Assembly: GCF_937898925.1 (NCBI RefSeq) | Contig: NZ_CALDKF010000121.1 | Location: 1 to 15,731, forward strand | DNA: 15,731 nt | Direction: 5' to 3' | Source of the DNA: an uncultured Methanobrevibacter sp. | GTDB taxonomy: Archaea > Methanobacteriota > Methanobacteria > Methanobacteriales > Methanobacteriaceae | In this document: piece by piece, positions 1-8,059 of the stretch | Layout: each line of letters opens with the position of its first letter | Numbering within the stretch: the stretch's first letter is position 1 | Made by a program: the position numbers and the translations under genes | Notes under the pieces: generated by a model | What the model was told of the DNA's origin: nothing | The model's input: the letters and a program-made list of their open reading frames with translations, nothing else | The model's database searches: none

Positions 1-483
1 TAAGTCAAATCCGTAAACCATCATATCCTTTATCTCTTGAGGAGAAGATGGTTCTAAAATTGGGACAGAGGATAATCTTGAATAGTTTCTTGTATCCTGT
101 TCATTCTGAGAAGAAAAAAGTGAAGGGTCATCTGCTACAAGAACAATCATTCCTCCCTTAACACCAGAATAAGCAGTAGTCATGAATGAATCGGCAGCTA
201 CATTCAAACCTACATGTTTCATGAAAGTGAATGACCTAAGGCCACTTGCAGCTGCAGTGGCTGCCACTTCCATAGCTACCTTTTCGTTTGCAGAAAATTC
301 AAAGTACATCTCTGCATTTTTAGCAACAACTGATAATATGTTACCTATTTCAGAAGAAGGAGTTCCAGGGTAAGTTGCTGCAACTGATACGCCAGCTTCA
401 ATAGCTCCCCTAACAGCAGCTTCATTACCTAAAAGGAAAAGCTTATCTCCTTTTTCACTAGTTACTAATTGATCATAAGCCAT
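1..483 (-). CDS. iorA: Indolepyruvate ferredoxin oxidoreductase, alpha subunit (5' part)
   Basis: This is the large subunit of the TPP-dependent enzyme that oxidatively decarboxylates aryl pyruvates such as indolepyruvate to aryl-acetyl-CoA with ferredoxin; in methanogens it is thought also to run in reverse for aromatic amino acid synthesis. Only the first 161 residues are present and the frame runs open off the left edge; the full protein is normally about 600 residues. Visible family signatures are LLGNEAAVRGAIEAGV (residues 17-32), TYPGTPSSEIGNIL (37-50) and FEFSANEKVAMEVA (61-74), whose Glu67 is the expected TPP-contacting acid, then the Pyr-domain stretch through residue 160. The ATG is preceded by GGTGA at a normal distance. 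iorB would be expected beyond the window edge. The gene diverges from tfrB. Confidence 0.93.
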   Translation of the reverse strand, partial: MAYDQLVTSEKGDKLFLLGNEAAVRGAIEAGVSVAATYPGTPSSEIGNILSVVAKNAEMYFEFSANEKVAMEVAATAAASGLRSFTFMKHVGLNVAADSFMTTAYSGVKGGMIVLVADDPSLFSSQNEQDTRNYSRLSSVPILEPSSPQEIKDMMVYGFDL

Positions 484-851
484 ATAAATTCACCACACAC
501 GAGATTTCGATTAATCTCTAAAATTTTTATAATAATTGTAAGTATTAGATAATAATTAGAATTCTGAGATTTCATAAAATTATAAAATCTCATAAATTAT
601 CATAATAAAATATTAGTTTCTTTACATATTTAATACATAGCATTTTTAAGGAAATTTTAAAGCGATTGCTAAGAAGAATTGTTGTAATTAAAAAACACTA
701 AACTTTATAATAAAGCAAATAAAAATATATAAAGTGATTTATTATTATATTATATAAAATAAATAAATGTAATTTAAAGGAAAAATATAAAATCAATTTA
801 AAAATCATATTGACAAAATAATTATTTGATAGTTTTAAAAAAGGGATTGCT
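484..851. other. Divergent intergenic region iorA / tfrB
   Basis: These 368 bases are almost purely A+T and hold no open frame or RNA gene that I can recognise. They must contain both divergent promoters. A TATA-like AATATATAAA at 724-733 could serve tfrB, with another AT-rich candidate at 745-760. On the iorA side two inverted repeats built on GAGATT stand out and are listed separately. Exact promoter positions cannot be fixed by eye in DNA this AT-rich. Confidence 0.6.
501..591. promoter_or_regulatory. Two GAGATT inverted repeats upstream of iorA, possible operator
   Basis: The first repeat is GAGATT-N6-AATCTC at 501-518, only 18 bases before the iorA start. The second is GAGATTT-N12-AAATCTC at 566-591. 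Both left arms read GAGATTTC, and both repeats contain G and C in a region where these bases are rare. Position next to the iorA start suggests control of iorA. The regulator is unknown and the different spacers weaken the case for one binding mode. Confidence 0.35.
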
Positions 852-2363
852 ATGATAACCGTTTATGTAAAAAGATTCAACAAGGAGACTGATGAGGAAC
901 CTCATATTGAATCTTATGAAATTGAAGAATATCCTGGAATGAAAGTGCTTGATGCATTGGAAGAAATCAACAGAAAATATGATGCTGATATCAGCTTTAG
1001 AAGCTCATGCCTTGCAGGACAATGCGGTTCATGCGGAGTGAAAATCAACGGAAACGGTGCACTTGCATGTAAGGCAGAAATTAACGATAATGTATTAATT
1101 GAACCATTAGACTTCCCAGTCATAAAGGATTTGATTGTGGATAGAAGTTCTGCTGATGAAAAGGTAAAGCAATTGCAGTTAAGCTTGGATTGTGACAGCG
1201 AAACTTCCCATGAAAAGCTTAAGCCTGAAGACATCAAGGATACCAAAAAGGTTAGAAGCTGCATTGAATGTTATACCTGTTTATCCAGTTGCCCTGTGGT
1301 AAAGCACTTCAATGAAGAATTCCTCGGACCTTACTACTTAAGATACATCTCCAAGTTTGACTTTGATCCAAGAGATGAATATGACAGATTGATAGAAGCT
1401 CTTGACAGCGGAATGTATTCCTGTACAAGCTGTGGAAAATGTGGGGAAATCTGTCCTAAAAACATCAACAGCTTTGGGGATGCAATCGAAAAACTCAGAG
1501 CAATGGCTTATGCAGGAAATCTTGGACCTCTTGATGCCCATAAGGTCTTCAAGGACAATGTTGTAGCAAGCGGAAGAAGTGTAAGCAAACCTGAAGAGCC
1601 ATTCATTGAAACAATCCATAAGAAATGGGATGAAGAAGGCAAATATTATACTGATGATAATGAAGATAAGGAAAAAGTTGCATTATTCACAGGATGTATG
1701 GTGGATTACAGAGCCCAAGAGGTAGGATATGCACTACTTGATGTATTGAAGGCAAATAACATCGAGATAGACATTCCAGAAGGACAAGTATGTTGCGGTT
1801 CCCCTCTTTTAAGAACAGGTCAAGTTGACGTAGTTCAAGAGCTTGTAGACAAAAACAAGGAAATCTTCAAGGATTACGATAAGGTAATCACTATCTGTGC
1901 AGGTTGTGGAGCAACCCTTAAAAATGACCATCCGAAATATGGTTCCGAGCTTAATGTACAGGATATCAGTGAGTTCCTAATTGACAAGCTTGATACAAGC
2001 AAAATGAAAGAATTGAATACCAAAGTGACCTGGCATGATCCATGCCATTTATCAAGAGGACAAGGAATCAGAGAAGAGCCAAGAAAGATTATTGAAATGA
2101 TTCCTGGAGTTGAATTTGAAGAGCTTGAACTTCCTAACCAATGCTGTGGTGCAGGTGGAGGAATCAAATCCGGAAAACCTGAAATTGCTTTAGGGCTTGC
2201 TAAGGACAAAGCAGAGATGGTTAAAAAAACCGGTGCAGATTATGTGACTACAATCTGCCCATTCTGTCAAATCAACATACAAGACGGATTAAATGAAATC
2301 GGTCTTGAAAACATAAAAATATTAAATCTTATTCAATTACTTAAAATGGCTTATGGTGAATGA
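852..2363 (+). CDS. tfrB: CoM/CoB thiol:fumarate reductase, subunit B
   Basis: This is the iron-sulfur subunit of the cytoplasmic enzyme that reduces fumarate to succinate while oxidising CoM-SH and CoB-SH to the heterodisulfide. It is 503 residues long. An N-terminal 2Fe-2S domain has Cys53, Cys58, Cys61 and Cys73. Two 4Fe-4S motifs follow at Cys137/140/143/147 and Cys191/194/197/201. The C-terminal half is HdrD-like with two CCG domains: Cys282, Cys314-315, Cys349 and Cys352, then Cys398, Cys431-432, Cys469 and Cys472. This order separates it from an ordinary succinate dehydrogenase B subunit, which lacks the CCG domains. The flavoprotein partner TfrA is not in the window, so the subunits are probably encoded apart. 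The ATG follows an AGGGAT-like site. trmJ begins 21 bases downstream. Confidence 0.93.
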   Translation: MITVYVKRFNKETDEEPHIESYEIEEYPGMKVLDALEEINRKYDADISFRSSCLAGQCGSCGVKINGNGALACKAEINDNVLIEPLDFPVIKDLIVDRSSADEKVKQLQLSLDCDSETSHEKLKPEDIKDTKKVRSCIECYTCLSSCPVVKHFNEEFLGPYYLRYISKFDFDPRDEYDRLIEALDSGMYSCTSCGKCGEICPKNINSFGDAIEKLRAMAYAGNLGPLDAHKVFKDNVVASGRSVSKPEEPFIETIHKKWDEEGKYYTDDNEDKEKVALFTGCMVDYRAQEVGYALLDVLKANNIEIDIPEGQVCCGSPLLRTGQVDVVQELVDKNKEIFKDYDKVITICAGCGATLKNDHPKYGSELNVQDISEFLIDKLDTSKMKELNTKVTWHDPCHLSRGQGIREEPRKIIEMIPGVEFEELELPNQCCGAGGGIKSGKPEIALGLAKDKAEMVKKTGADYVTTICPFCQINIQDGLNEIGLENIKILNLIQLLKMAYGE

Positions 2364-2384
2364 AGAACCAATAACAGAGATAAC

Positions 2385-3179
2385 ATGAAAAACAAAAACA
2401 AATCAAGCGATAGAGGCAAGGTTAAGGAGATAGTTGAAGATGAAGAGACTATCAGACTTAAGGAAAACATCTATGTTGTTTTTGTAGAATGCGAATCTCC
2501 TGGAAATGTTGGATTTTTAGCAAGGACAATGGGTAACTTCGGACTTCATAAACTGGTTCTAATCAACCCATGCACCCTTAAGGATGAGGCTTATTATCAG
2601 GCAATGCATGCAAGGGAAACCGTTGAAAATGCATTGGTTTATGATACAGTTGAAGACTTTGTAAAGGACAATGACATCGATTTCATAGTCGGTTCAACTG
2701 GAGCTCCGGGTGGAAGCTATAACCTTTCAAGGATTCCAATAAAGCCTGAAGAGCTTGGAAAATCAATGAACTACAATGATAAGATCGCTATCCTTTTTGG
2801 AAGGGAAGGAAACGGTTTAACAAATGCAGAAATAGAAATGTGCGATATTACTGTAAGCATTCCAACTGACCCAAGCTATCCCATCATGAACATTTCACAT
2901 GCAGCAGCAGTCATTCTCTATGAAGTCTTTAAAAACAGAAACAACTATCCCGTTGAAGGATTGGAAGAAAGCACTGCACTTGAAAAGGAATACTTGCTAA
3001 GTGATATGGAAAAGCTAATCGGCACACTATCCATTCCAGACCATAAAAAGAAAAACGGATTGAAAGTGTTCAAGAATATCATCAATAGGGCGTTCATTAC
3101 TGGAAGAGAAGCACATACATTAAAAGGCATTTTAAGACGATTGAATAAAAAGATAGAAGATGAAAATAATGATGAATAA
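2385..3179 (+). CDS. trmJ: SPOUT-class RNA 2'-O-methyltransferase, TrmJ type
   Basis: Predicted S-adenosylmethionine-dependent 2'-O-methyltransferase of the SpoU/TrmH superfamily with a knotted fold; TrmJ enzymes methylate ribose at tRNA position 32. All three SpoU motifs are visible: ESPGNVGFLARTMGNFGL (37-54, with catalytic-type Asn41 and Arg47), ILFGREGNGL (136-145), and IPTDPSYPIMNISHAAAV (159-176). The 264 residues fit TrmJ, and the Lys-rich C-terminal helix region (about 195-260) resembles the usual TrmJ tail. A charged N-terminal extension of about 25 residues precedes the fold. The start has only a weak AGAGAT upstream, consistent with translation after tfrB, 21 bases away. The RNA target is inferred from family alone. 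Confidence 0.83.
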   Translation: MKNKNKSSDRGKVKEIVEDEETIRLKENIYVVFVECESPGNVGFLARTMGNFGLHKLVLINPCTLKDEAYYQAMHARETVENALVYDTVEDFVKDNDIDFIVGSTGAPGGSYNLSRIPIKPEELGKSMNYNDKIAILFGREGNGLTNAEIEMCDITVSIPTDPSYPIMNISHAAAVILYEVFKNRNNYPVEGLEESTALEKEYLLSDMEKLIGTLSIPDHKKKNGLKVFKNIINRAFITGREAHTLKGILRRLNKKIEDENNDE

Positions 3180-3182
3180 TTA

Positions 3183-3198
3183 AAGAAACTTTTTTCTT
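3183..3198 (+). terminator. Probable terminator after trmJ
   Basis: A short inverted repeat AAGAAA-N4-TTTCTT lies three bases after the trmJ stop codon, with a T6 tract (3190-3195) inside it. Archaeal termination relies mostly on T tracts, so the tract is the stronger evidence. The next gene has its own AT-rich upstream region. Confidence 0.45.
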
Positions 3199-3284
3199 GA
3201 AAAACTTATCAAAAAATATTTAAATATAAATAAGATTATATCTATATTAGACTTATATAAATAAAAAATTCAAGGGACTAAACT

Positions 3285-4160
3285 ATGGACGATAAAGATA
3301 GACGAAAAGGATATTATGAAGATGTGACTACAACTTTTGTTAAACACGCTTTTCACACAAGATTTTTCCTTTCCAGATTAACCAGAAAATCAAGAATAGC
3401 TAAAAAAATCATCGATAAGATCCTATTCGAAGACGATGAGGTTTATGTCCTTCCAAATAAGAAGTCAATAAAAAAGACAATTACAACAAACATTGAGATC
3501 AATCAAAGCTTCCAGAAAGATGATTCAGAGTTCGTCCCAAGCCAAATCATTAAGGAAGTGATTAAGGAAGCTGAAGATATCGTTATCATGCACAAATGCC
3601 TCTGCAGATCTTCTGCAAACTGTCAAGATTATCCGCAGGACTTCGGTTGTATTTTCATTGGCCCTGCAAGCCGAAAGATAGCTTCAAAATACGGTAGAAG
3701 TGCTACTGTTGAAGAGGCATTAGAACATGTTGACAAGGCAGATGAACTAGGATTAAGCCATGTTATCGGCAGAAACAAGATAGATAGCGTTTGGATGAAT
3801 GTAAGGCCTAAAGAAGAACTCTTGACAATTTGCCATTGCTGTCCTTGCTGTTGTCTATGGAAAGTTCTTCCAGATCTAGATGATGAAATCAGCAATAAGG
3901 TCAAAAGACTTGAAGACGTTGAAGTGCATACAGTTAATGAAAACTGTAAGATGTGCAGAAGATGTTTAGGTGATGACATTTGCTTTGGAAATGCAATTTA
4001 TCTTGAAGACGGCAAGATAACAATTGATCAAGACAAATGTGTTGGCTGTGGACACTGCGTTCAAACATGCAAATATGATGCAATTGAATTGAATTACAGC
4101 CAAAAATCCATTGATTCTGTGGTAAATAGAATCGGAGAATTAGTTGATTATAAAAAATAA
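3285..4160 (+). CDS. Cysteine-rich 4Fe-4S ferredoxin-domain protein
   Basis: An iron-sulfur protein of 291 residues and unknown role, probably soluble since I see no signal peptide or membrane segment. From the N terminus it has a basic, Cys-free region (1-100), a block Cys105-x-Cys107...Cys113...Cys122, a dense cluster CHCCPCCC with six cysteines (183-190), and a C-terminal two-cluster ferredoxin-like domain. The second ferredoxin motif is canonical (Cys252/255/258/262). The first is not: Cys221/224/227 are followed by five residues before Cys233, and the usual proline is absent. The dense central motif recurs in methanogen ferredoxin-like proteins that I recall only as uncharacterised. Start ATG with AGGGA upstream. 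It follows tfrB-trmJ on the same strand but probably has its own promoter (TATA-like DNA at 3219-3235 or 3251-3264). Confidence 0.85.
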   Translation: MDDKDRRKGYYEDVTTTFVKHAFHTRFFLSRLTRKSRIAKKIIDKILFEDDEVYVLPNKKSIKKTITTNIEINQSFQKDDSEFVPSQIIKEVIKEAEDIVIMHKCLCRSSANCQDYPQDFGCIFIGPASRKIASKYGRSATVEEALEHVDKADELGLSHVIGRNKIDSVWMNVRPKEELLTICHCCPCCCLWKVLPDLDDEISNKVKRLEDVEVHTVNENCKMCRRCLGDDICFGNAIYLEDGKITIDQDKCVGCGHCVQTCKYDAIELNYSQKSIDSVVNRIGELVDYKK

Positions 4161-4183
4161 TTGACTAATTAACTTTAATTTAC

Positions 4184-4207
4184 TTTTTTTAATTTAACTT
4201 ATTTTTT
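4184..4207 (+). terminator. T-tract terminator after the 4Fe-4S gene
   Basis: A T7 tract (4184-4190) and a T6 tract (4202-4207) occur 24-47 bases after the stop codon, in the style of archaeal oligo-T terminators. No clear hairpin accompanies them. Confidence 0.4.
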
Positions 4208-4374
4208 ACAATTTTGTAATCTAATTTTATAAAAACTTATAATAATAATTAAATAGAAAAATTAAAATGTTAAATTATTAAGTTAAATTATTTGATTATA
4301 ATAACTTATTTCAAAATATCTAATTAAATATTCTAATTAATTTAAAAAATTATTTTACTTATGGAGAAATATTA

Positions 4375-6087
4375 ATGAATCATGAAAAAATGTTTAATAT
4401 TGCACGTAAAAGAGGTTTCTTATGGCCATCTTTTGAGATTTACTCAGGAGTGTCAGGATTTACTGATTACGGACCTCTTGGAGCAAGCTTAAAGAATAAC
4501 ATCATGCAAAAGTGGAGAAAGCAATACATTGCAGGAGAAGGTTTCCACGAAATTGAAGGGCCAACTGTAATGCCTAAGGAAGTGTTGAAAGCATCTGGAC
4601 ACGTTGACAACTTTACAGATCCTATGACCAAATGTCTCTCTTGCGGTGAAGTGTTCAGGGCAGACCACATCATTGAAGAGGCAATCGGCGAAGATGTGGA
4701 AAGCTTGGAAAACAGCGAAATGGATGAAATCGTAAAGGAAAACAACATCAAATGTCCAAGCTGTGGCGGAGACTTGGCAAACATCTGGAACTACAACTTG
4801 ATGTTCAAGACTGAAATCGGGGCAAAAGGCGACAAAGTAGGATACATGAGACCTGAAACAGCTCAAGGAATTTTCATCCTATTCAAAAGATTATCCAGAT
4901 TCTTTAAAAACAAGCTCCCATTCGGTGCTGTGCAACTTGGAAAAGCATACAGAAATGAAATCTCTCCAAGACAAGGTGTCATTCGTCTAAGAGAATTCAC
5001 TCAAGCTGAAGCGGAAATATTCCTAGACCCTGAAGACAAGACCCATCCAAAATTTAAGCAAATAGCTGATGAAATATTATACTTATCCTCTCAAGATGTT
5101 CAAATGAATGATAAGGAAACCTTGGAAATCACTGCTCAAGAAGCTTTAGACCAAGGAGTCGTATCTTCTGAAACATTGATTTACCAATTGTATCTTGCAA
5201 GAAAATTCCTTAAGGAATTAGGCATTCCTGATGAAGTATTGAGATTCAGACAACACTTGCCTGGAGAAATGGCTCACTATGCATTAGACTGCTGGGACGT
5301 TGAATGCTTGACTGACCAATACGGTTGGGTTGAAATCATCGGTATTGCAGATAGAGGAAACTATGACCTAACTGCACACAGCCAGTTCAGTAATGAGGAA
5401 TTAAGCATTTACATGGAATACGATGAACCTAAACTCGTTTCAAAAACCATCGTAAAGCCTAACTTAAAGCTATTCGGACCTGCATTCAAGGGAGATTCTC
5501 CAAAAATCAAGACTTACATTGAAAACTTATCAGATGATGAAGTTTTAGCACTTAAAGAACAAATCGAAAGTGAAGGAAAATTCATCCTTGAACTTGACAA
5601 CACATTCGAGATTCTCAAAGATCACTTGATCTTTGAAGACGTTGAAGAGGAAGTTAAAGGGGAAAGAATCATTCCTCACGTAATCGAACCTTCATTCGGT
5701 ATTGACCGTATTCTTTACTGCACATTATTGCATTCATTCAAGACTGAAGAAGACGGATTTGAAAAGGAATACTTCAAGTTTGCAAAGGAAATTGCACCAA
5801 TTCAAGTTAGTGTCTTCCCATTGATGAACAAGGAAGGGCTCGGTGAAATAGCAATTGACATCACACATAAACTTCGTGAAGCTGGTTTCACTGTAGACAA
5901 CGACACTTCAGGAACAATCGGAAAAAGATATGCTCGTGCAGATGAAGTAGGTGTTCCAATAGCTATTACAGTAGACTTTGACACAAAAGAGGACAATACT
6001 GTAACAATAAGAGATAGGGACACTGAAGAACAGGAAAGAGTGCAAATAGAAGATTTAAAAGAAGTTATTGAAGCAAAACTTCAATAA
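4375..6087 (+). CDS. glyS: Glycyl-tRNA synthetase, class II alpha2 type
   Basis: It charges tRNA-Gly with glycine in the cytoplasm. The 570 residues fit the archaeal/eukaryotic homodimeric type. The catalytic domain begins with FTDYGPLG (29-36) and EGPTVMPKEVLKASGH (61-76). A zinc-binding insertion is marked by Cys87, Cys90, Cys127 and Cys130. Class II motif 2 is RNEISPRQGVIRLREF (193-208), and motif 3 is EPSFGIDR (438-445). The anticodon-binding domain runs from about 474 to the end and includes GTIGKRYARADEVGVP, typical of class IIa enzymes. The ATG follows GGAG at a good distance. Downstream T tracts and a convergent gene suggest a single-gene transcript. Confidence 0.97.
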   Translation: MNHEKMFNIARKRGFLWPSFEIYSGVSGFTDYGPLGASLKNNIMQKWRKQYIAGEGFHEIEGPTVMPKEVLKASGHVDNFTDPMTKCLSCGEVFRADHIIEEAIGEDVESLENSEMDEIVKENNIKCPSCGGDLANIWNYNLMFKTEIGAKGDKVGYMRPETAQGIFILFKRLSRFFKNKLPFGAVQLGKAYRNEISPRQGVIRLREFTQAEAEIFLDPEDKTHPKFKQIADEILYLSSQDVQMNDKETLEITAQEALDQGVVSSETLIYQLYLARKFLKELGIPDEVLRFRQHLPGEMAHYALDCWDVECLTDQYGWVEIIGIADRGNYDLTAHSQFSNEELSIYMEYDEPKLVSKTIVKPNLKLFGPAFKGDSPKIKTYIENLSDDEVLALKEQIESEGKFILELDNTFEILKDHLIFEDVEEEVKGERIIPHVIEPSFGIDRILYCTLLHSFKTEEDGFEKEYFKFAKEIAPIQVSVFPLMNKEGLGEIAIDITHKLREAGFTVDNDTSGTIGKRYARADEVGVPIAITVDFDTKEDNTVTIRDRDTEEQERVQIEDLKEVIEAKLQ

Positions 6088-6089
6088 AC

Positions 6090-6153
6090 TTTTTTAAATT
6101 TTTAAAACTTTTTTTAATTATTTTTAAATATTAGTATTTTTTTAACTTTTTTT
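6090..6153 (+). terminator. Multiple T-tract terminator after glyS
   Basis: Six T runs of five to seven bases (6090-6095, 6099-6103, 6109-6115, 6121-6125, 6137-6143, 6147-6153) follow within 66 bases of the glyS stop. This is a typical strong archaeal terminator between convergent genes. Confidence 0.6.
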
Positions 6154-6206
6154 ACATTTTAAAAATAATAATCTAACTACTAAACTATTTTTTAGCCTTT
6201 TAAACC

Positions 6207-7022
6207 TTAAATCACCCTAACGGACTTTTCAAAAAACTTTTCAAACAATGCCTTAGCCCACTTTATACCATCAGAATGTTCATTGAGAATAAAGCAGGAA
6301 TTGTCAAAAAGCCCATCCTTAAAGAAAAGACTCAAGGACATGAATTCATCACAGATTGTCAAGAACACCTTTAAGTCATAATCCACCTTTCTAATGATCA
6401 CTTGGCCCTTTTTAGAAAAATCAGCCAAATCACCATAATACTTAGAGTTCCTTAAGGAAGATAAAACCTCATCATTTGTTATCAAAAGCAAATTGTCTCC
6501 ATTTTCCAAATTTTCCAAAATTATCTCCAAATGTTCTTCCAGGAATATAGGAAGAATTATTTCCATATTTCCGCAATTACTTAATAACTCCAGATACTTT
6601 GTGAATGACTTTGACAGGTTATGCTCATCAGATTCCACAAAAACAGAATCCTTCAGCAAGTAGGTGTTTCTAAAGGAATCCCTTGGAATTGATTCAATTG
6701 AATGATTGAGCCAGAAATCCCTATTCATTTCGAAAATATACAAATCCATAAAAAGCTTTTTCAAGCTTGCAGAGCATAAGACACCTTTAGATGATAATGA
6801 ATACCTTTTGAAATTCTTTTTTATCAGGTTGATGCGTTCCAATTCCTTCAATCCATGCAATATTGAGGCTGAAGGCTTATCCAATTCCTCCCTAAAGGCA
6901 TTTAAATCATACTCCATATCTGATAACAATAACAAAAGCAAAGGCCTCATTTTAGAAGCCAATAAAAAGCGAACGGTTATGAAATCATCAGATCTATTTA
7001 TTGAATCATCTTCATTAAACAT
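6207..7022 (-). CDS. Winged-helix transcriptional regulator, FilR1-type (second of a tandem pair)
   Basis: A predicted archaeal DNA-binding regulator of 271 residues. The N-terminal third is a winged helix (about residues 20-85: a Leu-rich helix, then LDKPSASILHGLKELERINLIKK read in two parts as the recognition helix and wing). The rest matches the methanogen FilR1/DUF1724 sensor region, including FWLNHSIESIPRDSF, an Ile/Leu-rich central fold and the C-terminal MSLSLFFKDGLFD...WAKALFEKFFE. Ligand and targets are unknown. I place the start at the ATG at 7022: AGGTGA lies at 7027-7032, four bases upstream, whereas the TTG one codon earlier is too close. It follows the sister regulator after 16 bases and is surely cotranscribed with it. 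Confidence 0.8.
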   Translation of the reverse strand: MFNEDDSINRSDDFITVRFLLASKMRPLLLLLLSDMEYDLNAFREELDKPSASILHGLKELERINLIKKNFKRYSLSSKGVLCSASLKKLFMDLYIFEMNRDFWLNHSIESIPRDSFRNTYLLKDSVFVESDEHNLSKSFTKYLELLSNCGNMEIILPIFLEEHLEIILENLENGDNLLLITNDEVLSSLRNSKYYGDLADFSKKGQVIIRKVDYDLKVFLTICDEFMSLSLFFKDGLFDNSCFILNEHSDGIKWAKALFEKFFEKSVRVI

Positions 7023-7038
7023 CAAATCACCTAAAAAA

Positions 7039-7842
7039 TCAATCCAAAACCAAAGTCAATGCACTTTCATCATATGAATCAAAAATAGTCAATCCCCAAC
7101 TAATTGCCTTTTTCCTATTGGACAACAATAATCTGTTTTGGTCATAAGTTCCATCTAACTTAAACAATCCAACTGTAATGAATTCATTTGAAATCGCAAG
7201 AGCTATTTTAATATCATCATTTAGGTATTTTATTGAAAAATTGCCTTCATAAATCCCTTTTTTAACAACATCGTTTCCAATATCCCTTATAAAGCCATCC
7301 AATATGTCTCTAGAAACTATCAATTCAACAGAGATTCCTTTTAAAACCAATCTTCTGATTAATTTAGGATATTCCGGATGGAGGTAAGGAAATATTACCT
7401 TTAATTGTTTAGAATTTTTGAATAAGCGCTTGAACTCCTTGTGTGTCTTGTAGATATCCATTGAATTGCATCTAATCAATTCAGAGCCTTCCAAAGAGGA
7501 GAGCTTATTTAAATCATCTATTGTTAATGAACTTATGTCATGATCTAGCCAAAAATCAGAATTATTGGTAATTGTTGAAATCACATCCCTGAAATCCATT
7601 AGTAGTGTGATGTAAATCAATCCTAGATTTGTCAATTGAAAGCTGTTATGGATTTTCTCAACATATCCCTCATCACACAACTTATGAATATTACTTGAAA
7701 TTGAGCTGTAGCTCAACAAAGACTTCCTATTTATATCCCTTATTTTCAAAGGCCCATCCACTAAATCCACTAAGACTTTTAATCTAATATCTGAATTATT
7801 TAAAAATTTCAACTCTTCTCCAACTACTGAGAAATAATACAT
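7039..7842 (-). CDS. Winged-helix transcriptional regulator, FilR1-type (first of a tandem pair)
   Basis: A paralogue of the downstream regulator, 267 residues. The winged helix spans about residues 12-75 (IRLKVLVDLVDGPLKIRDIN, then SYSSISSNIHKLCDEGYVEK as recognition helix and wing). The FilR1-type region follows, with the family marks FWLDHDISSL near residue 96, KVIFPYLHPEYPKLIRRL centrally, and EFITVGLFKLDGTYDQ toward the end. The ATG is preceded by GGTGGT. The gene diverges from the TatD-like gene, and a perfect inverted repeat (7861-7879) sits directly upstream, where an autoregulated promoter would be. Effector and target genes cannot be read from sequence. Confidence 0.8.
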   Translation of the reverse strand: MYYFSVVGEELKFLNNSDIRLKVLVDLVDGPLKIRDINRKSLLSYSSISSNIHKLCDEGYVEKIHNSFQLTNLGLIYITLLMDFRDVISTITNNSDFWLDHDISSLTIDDLNKLSSLEGSELIRCNSMDIYKTHKEFKRLFKNSKQLKVIFPYLHPEYPKLIRRLVLKGISVELIVSRDILDGFIRDIGNDVVKKGIYEGNFSIKYLNDDIKIALAISNEFITVGLFKLDGTYDQNRLLLSNRKKAISWGLTIFDSYDESALTLVLD

Positions 7843-7860
7843 ATTACCACCATTTTTAGA

Positions 7861-7879
7861 TTATCAAATCAATTGATAA
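7861..7879. promoter_or_regulatory. Inverted repeat upstream of the FilR1 pair, possible autoregulatory operator
   Basis: TTATCAA-N5-TTGATAA is perfect over both 7-base arms and starts 19 bases before the regulator start codon. For a leftward promoter with TATA-like DNA near 7905-7915 it would lie just past the transcription start, where a bound repressor blocks polymerase. It shares outer TTATC/GATAA half-sites with the palindrome at 8040-8059. Confidence 0.4.
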
Positions 7880-8039
7880 ACTAAACATTAACTTAATTTT
7901 TAATAAAATTTAAATCACTTATAATCCAATAAAACTAACCAAAAAAGAACAAGAACCCAAAAAACAAAAATTTAATCCCCAACTCAAAACACCCCACGAC
8001 CAAATAAATAACCTAATTGAAAGTTAAAAATTTAATCAT

Positions 8040-8059
8040 ATTATCTGTTAACGGATAAT
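8040..8059. promoter_or_regulatory. 20-base near-palindrome between FilR1 and TatD-like genes
   Basis: ATTATCTGTTAACGGATAAT is palindromic except for one mismatched pair (8046/8053), with a central GTTAAC. It lies about 26 bases before the TATA-like element at 8085-8097 that would drive rightward transcription, a usual place for an activator or BRE-proximal regulator. The outer TTATC/GATAA matches the site next to the regulator gene. Confidence 0.4.

Noticed and set aside
182..373. Rightward 63-codon frame near the left edge
   Set aside because: It lies wholly inside the iorA coding sequence on the other strand, and its translation has no independent support.
2360..2374. ATG overlapping the tfrB stop codon as an alternative trmJ start
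   Set aside because: It reaches an in-frame stop after four codons, so trmJ must start at 2385.
6706..7077. Rightward 123-codon frame opposite the second FilR1-type regulator
   Set aside because: It is antisense to a well-supported regulator gene, has no ribosome binding site, and overlaps the end of the first regulator.
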